Source: Propionibacteriaceae bacterium (GTDB lineage Bacteria; Actinomycetota; Actinomycetes; Propionibacteriales; Propionibacteriaceae). Taken from it: 8,382 bases of DNA. Made by a program: the position numbers and the translations under genes. How positions within the stretch are numbered: the first letter of the stretch is position 1; each line of letters opens with the position of its first letter. Shown piece after piece: positions 6,073 to 8,382 of the stretch. The stretch covers positions 1 through 8,382 of the forward strand of contig DAIESZ010000129.1 of assembly GCA_027346035.1 (NCBI GenBank). Direction: 5' to 3'. The notes under the pieces were generated by a model. That model was not told the DNA's origin. It searched no databases and was given only the letters and a program-made list of their open reading frames with translations.

Positions 6073-6078
6073 AGCCTA
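6073..6078 (-). promoter_or_regulatory. Possible nei -10, leaderless
   Basis: On the minus strand TAGGCT (TANNNT type) ends six bases before the nei ATG at 6066, so transcription would begin at the start codon. This fits the missing Shine-Dalgarno sequence. No clear -35, no LexA-type GAAC-N4-GTTC box and no PafBC-type TTGTCRGTG element is visible. Confidence 0.4.
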
Positions 6079-6082
6079 TGAC

Positions 6083-6125
6083 CCGTCGCGCCGGACACAC
6101 GGTCGCGCCGGGTCCGGCGCGACGG
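6083..6125. promoter_or_regulatory. Motif array and 14-bp inverted repeat between nei and ppk2
   Basis: A perfect 14-bp inverted repeat pairs 6083-6096 with 6112-6125 across 15 bp. The decamer GTCGCGCCGG occurs at 6085-6094 and 6102-6111 and inverted at 6114-6123. The last two copies make a palindrome of 10-bp arms around GT. Because the genes diverge here, a terminator makes no sense; a dimeric operator with an extra half-site, able to act on both promoters, is the better reading. The regulator is unknown. Confidence 0.6.
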
Positions 6126-6134
6126 TGACAGGAT
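6126..6134 (+). promoter_or_regulatory. Possible extended -10 for ppk2
   Basis: TGACAGGAT fits an extended -10 (TGN followed by CAGGAT) directly after the inverted repeat, with ATG 6169 some 35 nt downstream. No -35 is convincing. If correct, the motif array covers the -35 zone. Confidence 0.3.
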
Positions 6135-6168
6135 GGGCGCAAACACCGGCGCATCTCAAGGAGGAGCC

Positions 6169-7305
6169 ATGGGCAAGGGCCACAGCGGTTGGACCGAGGA
6201 TCCGCGGGACGCTTTGCGTGCGCGACCCGACTTCTCGCTGGAGGAGTTCGATCGGGGCGCGACGCCCGGCTTCCGCGGCAGGAAGTCCGACGGCAAGGCC
6301 CTCGGCAGGCAACGGGGCACGCTCCTGTCGGAACTTCAGGAGCGGCTGTTCGCCGAGGGCCGCATCGGGGGGAGTCGGTCGGTGCTGTGCGTCGTCCAGG
6401 GCCTCGACACGGCGGGCAAGGGCGGCGTCACGCGCCACGTGATGTCGATGGTCGACCCCCAGGGCGTGGCTCTGCATTCGTTCGGACCCCCCACCGAGGA
6501 GGAGCTCAAGCACCACTTTCTGTGGCGGATCCGCAGGGCGCTCCCCCGCCCCGGCCTGATCGGGGTCTTCGACCGGAGCCACTACGAGGACGTGCTGGTC
6601 GTCCGGGTCGACGACCTCGCGCCGCGGGATGTGTGGGAGCAGCGCTACGACGAGATCAACCGGTTCGAGAAGGACCTCGTCGACTGCGGAACGGTCGTGC
6701 TGAAGTTCGCGCTCATGGTCTCGCAGGACGAGCAGGGGGTGCGACTGATGGAACGTCTCGACCGCCCCGACAAGCGATGGAAGTTCAGCGGCAACGACGT
6801 GCGTACCCGGGGCAAGTGGAACGCCTACCAGGAGGCCTACCAGGCGGTGTTCGAGCGCACGTCGACCGACTGGGCTCCGTGGTACGTCATCCCCGCCGAC
6901 CACAAGTGGTACTCCCGTGCGGCGATCACCGAGATCCTCACCCAGACCATGATCGACATGGACCTCGGCTGGCCCCAGCCCGACTGGGACCCGTTCGACA
7001 TGCGCGAGGAACTCGCCGCCGAGATGAGTTCCAGGGCGCTGAAGGCGTCCCTCTCCGACACGGTCGACAACGTCAAGAGCGCGATCGCCGAGGACGCTTC
7101 CGTGCAGCGCGAGGAGGTCGAGGTGCAGGTCGAGGACGGGGACGTCGACGGCGCCTCGGCCAAGGCCGAGGAACGCGCAGCCCTCGCCGAGGTGACGGCC
7201 CAGAAGGCCCAGCGCTTCGCCGAGCTGACGCGCACCCGGCAACAGAAGGAGCGACTCGTCGAGCAGGCCGAGGCCCGGGAAACCCTCGCCCGAGAGGGAC
7301 GATGA
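6169..7305 (+). CDS. ppk2: PPK2-family polyphosphate:nucleotide phosphotransferase, coiled-coil C-terminus
   Basis: This 378-residue cytoplasmic kinase moves phosphate between polyphosphate and nucleotides. It shows Walker A GLDTAGKGG (78-86), the PTEEELKHHFLWR segment (108-120), Walker B region VFDRSHYEDVLVVRV (133-147) and the lid/core motifs RPDKRWKFSGND (199-210) and APWYVIPADHKWYSR (236-250). The SHYEDVLVVRV form matches class III enzymes such as Meiothermus ruber PPK2, which act on both AMP and ADP; that specificity is inferred. The catalytic domain ends near 280. About 95 residues follow, rich in Ala, Glu, Gln and Arg, with an acidic patch (316-328) and a predicted coiled coil (331-376), unusual for the family. 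ATG 6169 is chosen for AAGGAGG just upstream; ATG 6133 in the same frame lacks a ribosome site. Confidence 0.9.
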   Translation: MGKGHSGWTEDPRDALRARPDFSLEEFDRGATPGFRGRKSDGKALGRQRGTLLSELQERLFAEGRIGGSRSVLCVVQGLDTAGKGGVTRHVMSMVDPQGVALHSFGPPTEEELKHHFLWRIRRALPRPGLIGVFDRSHYEDVLVVRVDDLAPRDVWEQRYDEINRFEKDLVDCGTVVLKFALMVSQDEQGVRLMERLDRPDKRWKFSGNDVRTRGKWNAYQEAYQAVFERTSTDWAPWYVIPADHKWYSRAAITEILTQTMIDMDLGWPQPDWDPFDMREELAAEMSSRALKASLSDTVDNVKSAIAEDASVQREEVEVQVEDGDVDGASAKAEERAALAEVTAQKAQRFAELTRTRQQKERLVEQAEARETLAREGR

Positions 7306-7375
7306 CCATCCCGGGACGGCCGGCCGCCGGGTCGCTCGAATCCTCGAGTCTCAAGTGAAGGTTGATGCGGGCCCC

Positions 7376-7403
7376 CGCGAGAGCTCGCCGATTCTCGTGT
7401 TTT
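7376..7403 (+). terminator. Candidate intrinsic terminator after ppk2
   Basis: A 7-bp stem with one G-T wobble pairs 7376-7382 with 7393-7399 around a 10-nt loop, followed at once by TTTT (7400-7403) and a T-rich CGCTT. It lies about 70 bp after the ppk2 stop. An outer inverted repeat, 7351-7359 with 7402-7410 (one wobble), could form a longer competing structure. Confidence 0.45.
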
Positions 7404-7406
7404 CGC

Positions 7407-7437
7407 TTGATGGTGACCGGTGAGCGGTGCATACCAT
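7407..7437 (+). promoter_or_regulatory. Probable promoter of the secreted coiled-coil gene
   Basis: TTGATG (7407-7412) and TACCAT (7432-7437) resemble -35 and -10 elements 19 bp apart. Transcription would begin near 7444, giving a leader of about 57 nt. I see none of the conserved blocks of the c-di-AMP (ydaO) riboswitch that often precedes actinobacterial cell-wall hydrolase genes. Confidence 0.4.
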
Positions 7438-7500
7438 GCGCGGGCAGTGCCGCAGAGGGCGTTGACGCACCTGCGGCGGACCAGCACCGAAAGGATCGGC

Positions 7501-8382
7501 ATGCGCGCAACCCACCACGACGGGGCAGTCTGGCGTCTCCGGATCTCCGGCGCCGCCTGGCGTGGCATCTGTGCCTCGGCCGTGGCCGTGAGTCTCGCCC
7601 TGATGGCCGGTGCCCCCTCCCCCGCGTCCGCGGACACGCTGACGGACCGGCAGAAGCAGCTGGCGGCCGCGATCGCGGTATCGAACACGGCCCTCAGCCA
7701 GGCCTCGACCACGGTCGACGCCGCGACGCAGAAGCTCGCCGAGTCGGAGTCGACCCTCAAGGCCCAGCAGCAGTTGCTCGCCCAGGCCACGGCGGCGAAG
7801 GACGCCGCCGCCGTGCGCGACCAGCAGATGGCCGCCGCCCTGCCGGCGGCCGAGCAGCAGCTGGCCACCACCAAGGCGGCGGTTCAGATCGGCCAGCAGC
7901 ACCTCACCGACCAGCGCAGCCTCGTCGCCATGAGCCTCAACCAGAACACCCAGCAGAACAGCCAGTTGCAGCAGCTGGCCGTGCTCACGACGAACCTCGG
8001 CGTCGGTGACGTCAACAACCGCATCCAGTGGGCCACCGAGGCCCTCACGATGACCCAGACCGAGCAGTTGCGCCTGGCCGACCTGCAGAAGCAGCTCGTG
8101 AGTGCCCAGCAGGCGCAGGCGCAGGCCACGGCCTCGGTCGAACAGATGCGTCAGGCCACCAGCGCCCACCTCGCCGTCACCCAGACCCTGCAGCAGGAAG
8201 CCCAGTCCGCGGCCGACGCGGTGGCCGCCACGGTCAGGCTCCGGGCCGCCGCCGCAGCCGACGCGAAGGCCCAACTGCAGGTCAAGCAGTCGACCAACGC
8301 CTCCCTCAAGGCGCAGAAGTCCAAGGTCGACCAGCAGATCGCCGCGGCCAGGGCCGCCGCCGAACGCGCAGCCCGCGCCGCC
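7501..8382 (+). CDS. Secreted coiled-coil protein, probable cell-wall hydrolase N-terminus (partial)
   Basis: The frame runs from ATG 7501 to the window edge, 294 codons without a stop, so the gene is incomplete at its 3' end. AAGGA (7491-7495) precedes the ATG by 5 nt. Residues 1-44 form a Sec signal: a basic start (WRLR, R21), a hydrophobic stretch (about 22-36) and a likely cleavage after ASA (42-44). The rest is almost wholly helical, rich in Gln, Ala, Thr and Lys, with long coiled-coil stretches (48-160 and 185-294) broken near 163-172 (TTNLGVGDVN). This layout resembles N-terminal coiled coils of secreted M23 or NlpC/P60 peptidoglycan hydrolases in actinobacteria, where the coil may hold the enzyme inactive or bind a regulator. 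The catalytic domain is not in view, so the hydrolase call is inference. Confidence 0.7.
   Translation, partial: MRATHHDGAVWRLRISGAAWRGICASAVAVSLALMAGAPSPASADTLTDRQKQLAAAIAVSNTALSQASTTVDAATQKLAESESTLKAQQQLLAQATAAKDAAAVRDQQMAAALPAAEQQLATTKAAVQIGQQHLTDQRSLVAMSLNQNTQQNSQLQQLAVLTTNLGVGDVNNRIQWATEALTMTQTEQLRLADLQKQLVSAQQAQAQATASVEQMRQATSAHLAVTQTLQQEAQSAADAVAATVRLRAAAAADAKAQLQVKQSTNASLKAQKSKVDQQIAAARAAAERAARAA

Noticed and set aside
6133..6168. Earlier ATG 6133 as the ppk2 start
   Set aside because: There is no ribosome site before it, and AAGGAGG lies directly before ATG 6169, where family similarity begins.
6076..7242. 388-codon minus-strand frame opposite ppk2
   Set aside because: It is an antisense shadow of the clear PPK2 gene and lacks recognisable motifs or a ribosome site.
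7310..7331. CCCGG / CCGGG stem just after ppk2 as its terminator
   Set aside because: It has five base pairs with a 12-nt loop and no T-run; the 7376-7403 hairpin fits better.
7438..7500. c-di-AMP (ydaO-type) riboswitch before the probable cell-wall hydrolase gene
   Set aside because: The inferred leader is only about 57 nt and the conserved riboswitch blocks are not visible.

Overview
The window is high-GC DNA with strongly GC-biased third codon positions, short or no leaders, ATGA-type gene overlaps and TANNNT-like -10 elements. This fits a chromosome of the Actinomycetota. A propionibacterial-type host is possible but rests only on general resemblance.

Layout. Positions 1-783 hold no convincing gene. 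They carry nested short tandem repeats: 15-bp and 50-bp units, then 21-bp units in the opposite orientation, then a second array at 318-405. After these come a perfect 12-bp palindrome, a consensus DnaA box facing a near-consensus one, and at 747-784 a promoter with two tandem Zur-type operators. Positions 784-3810 (+) form one tight operon: a zinc-binding lipoprotein (ZnuA), an ATPase with a His-rich tail (ZnuC), a permease (ZnuB) and a Zur repressor. The operon should import zinc across the membrane and shut itself off through Zur when zinc is plentiful. The second operator covers the -10 element and the A of the znuA ATG, and that mRNA looks leaderless.

Positions 3791-5130 (-) hold metZ (homocysteine synthesis by direct sulfhydrylation) and, upstream of it, a 59-residue DUF1737 protein joined to metZ by an ATGA overlap. 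The 3' ends of zur and metZ overlap convergently by 20 bp, leaving no room for terminators between them. A Nei/Fpg-type DNA glycosylase lies at 5239-6066 (-). It diverges from a class III-like PPK2 polyphosphate kinase at 6169-7305 (+), which has a coiled-coil C-terminal extension. Between these two genes sits a compact array of three GTCGCGCCGG motifs, forming a perfect 14-bp inverted repeat and a tighter 10-2-10 palindrome.

A probable intrinsic terminator (7376-7403) and a promoter (7407-7437) separate ppk2 from a secreted coiled-coil protein starting at 7501 that runs off the right edge. It resembles the N-terminal part of an actinobacterial cell-wall hydrolase, but its catalytic domain is outside the window.

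The genes are mostly recognisable families. The best candidates for something undescribed are the repeat complex at the left edge, the nei/ppk2 motif array, the Zur operator on the leaderless start codon, and the DUF1737-metZ pair. No wholly new system is evident.
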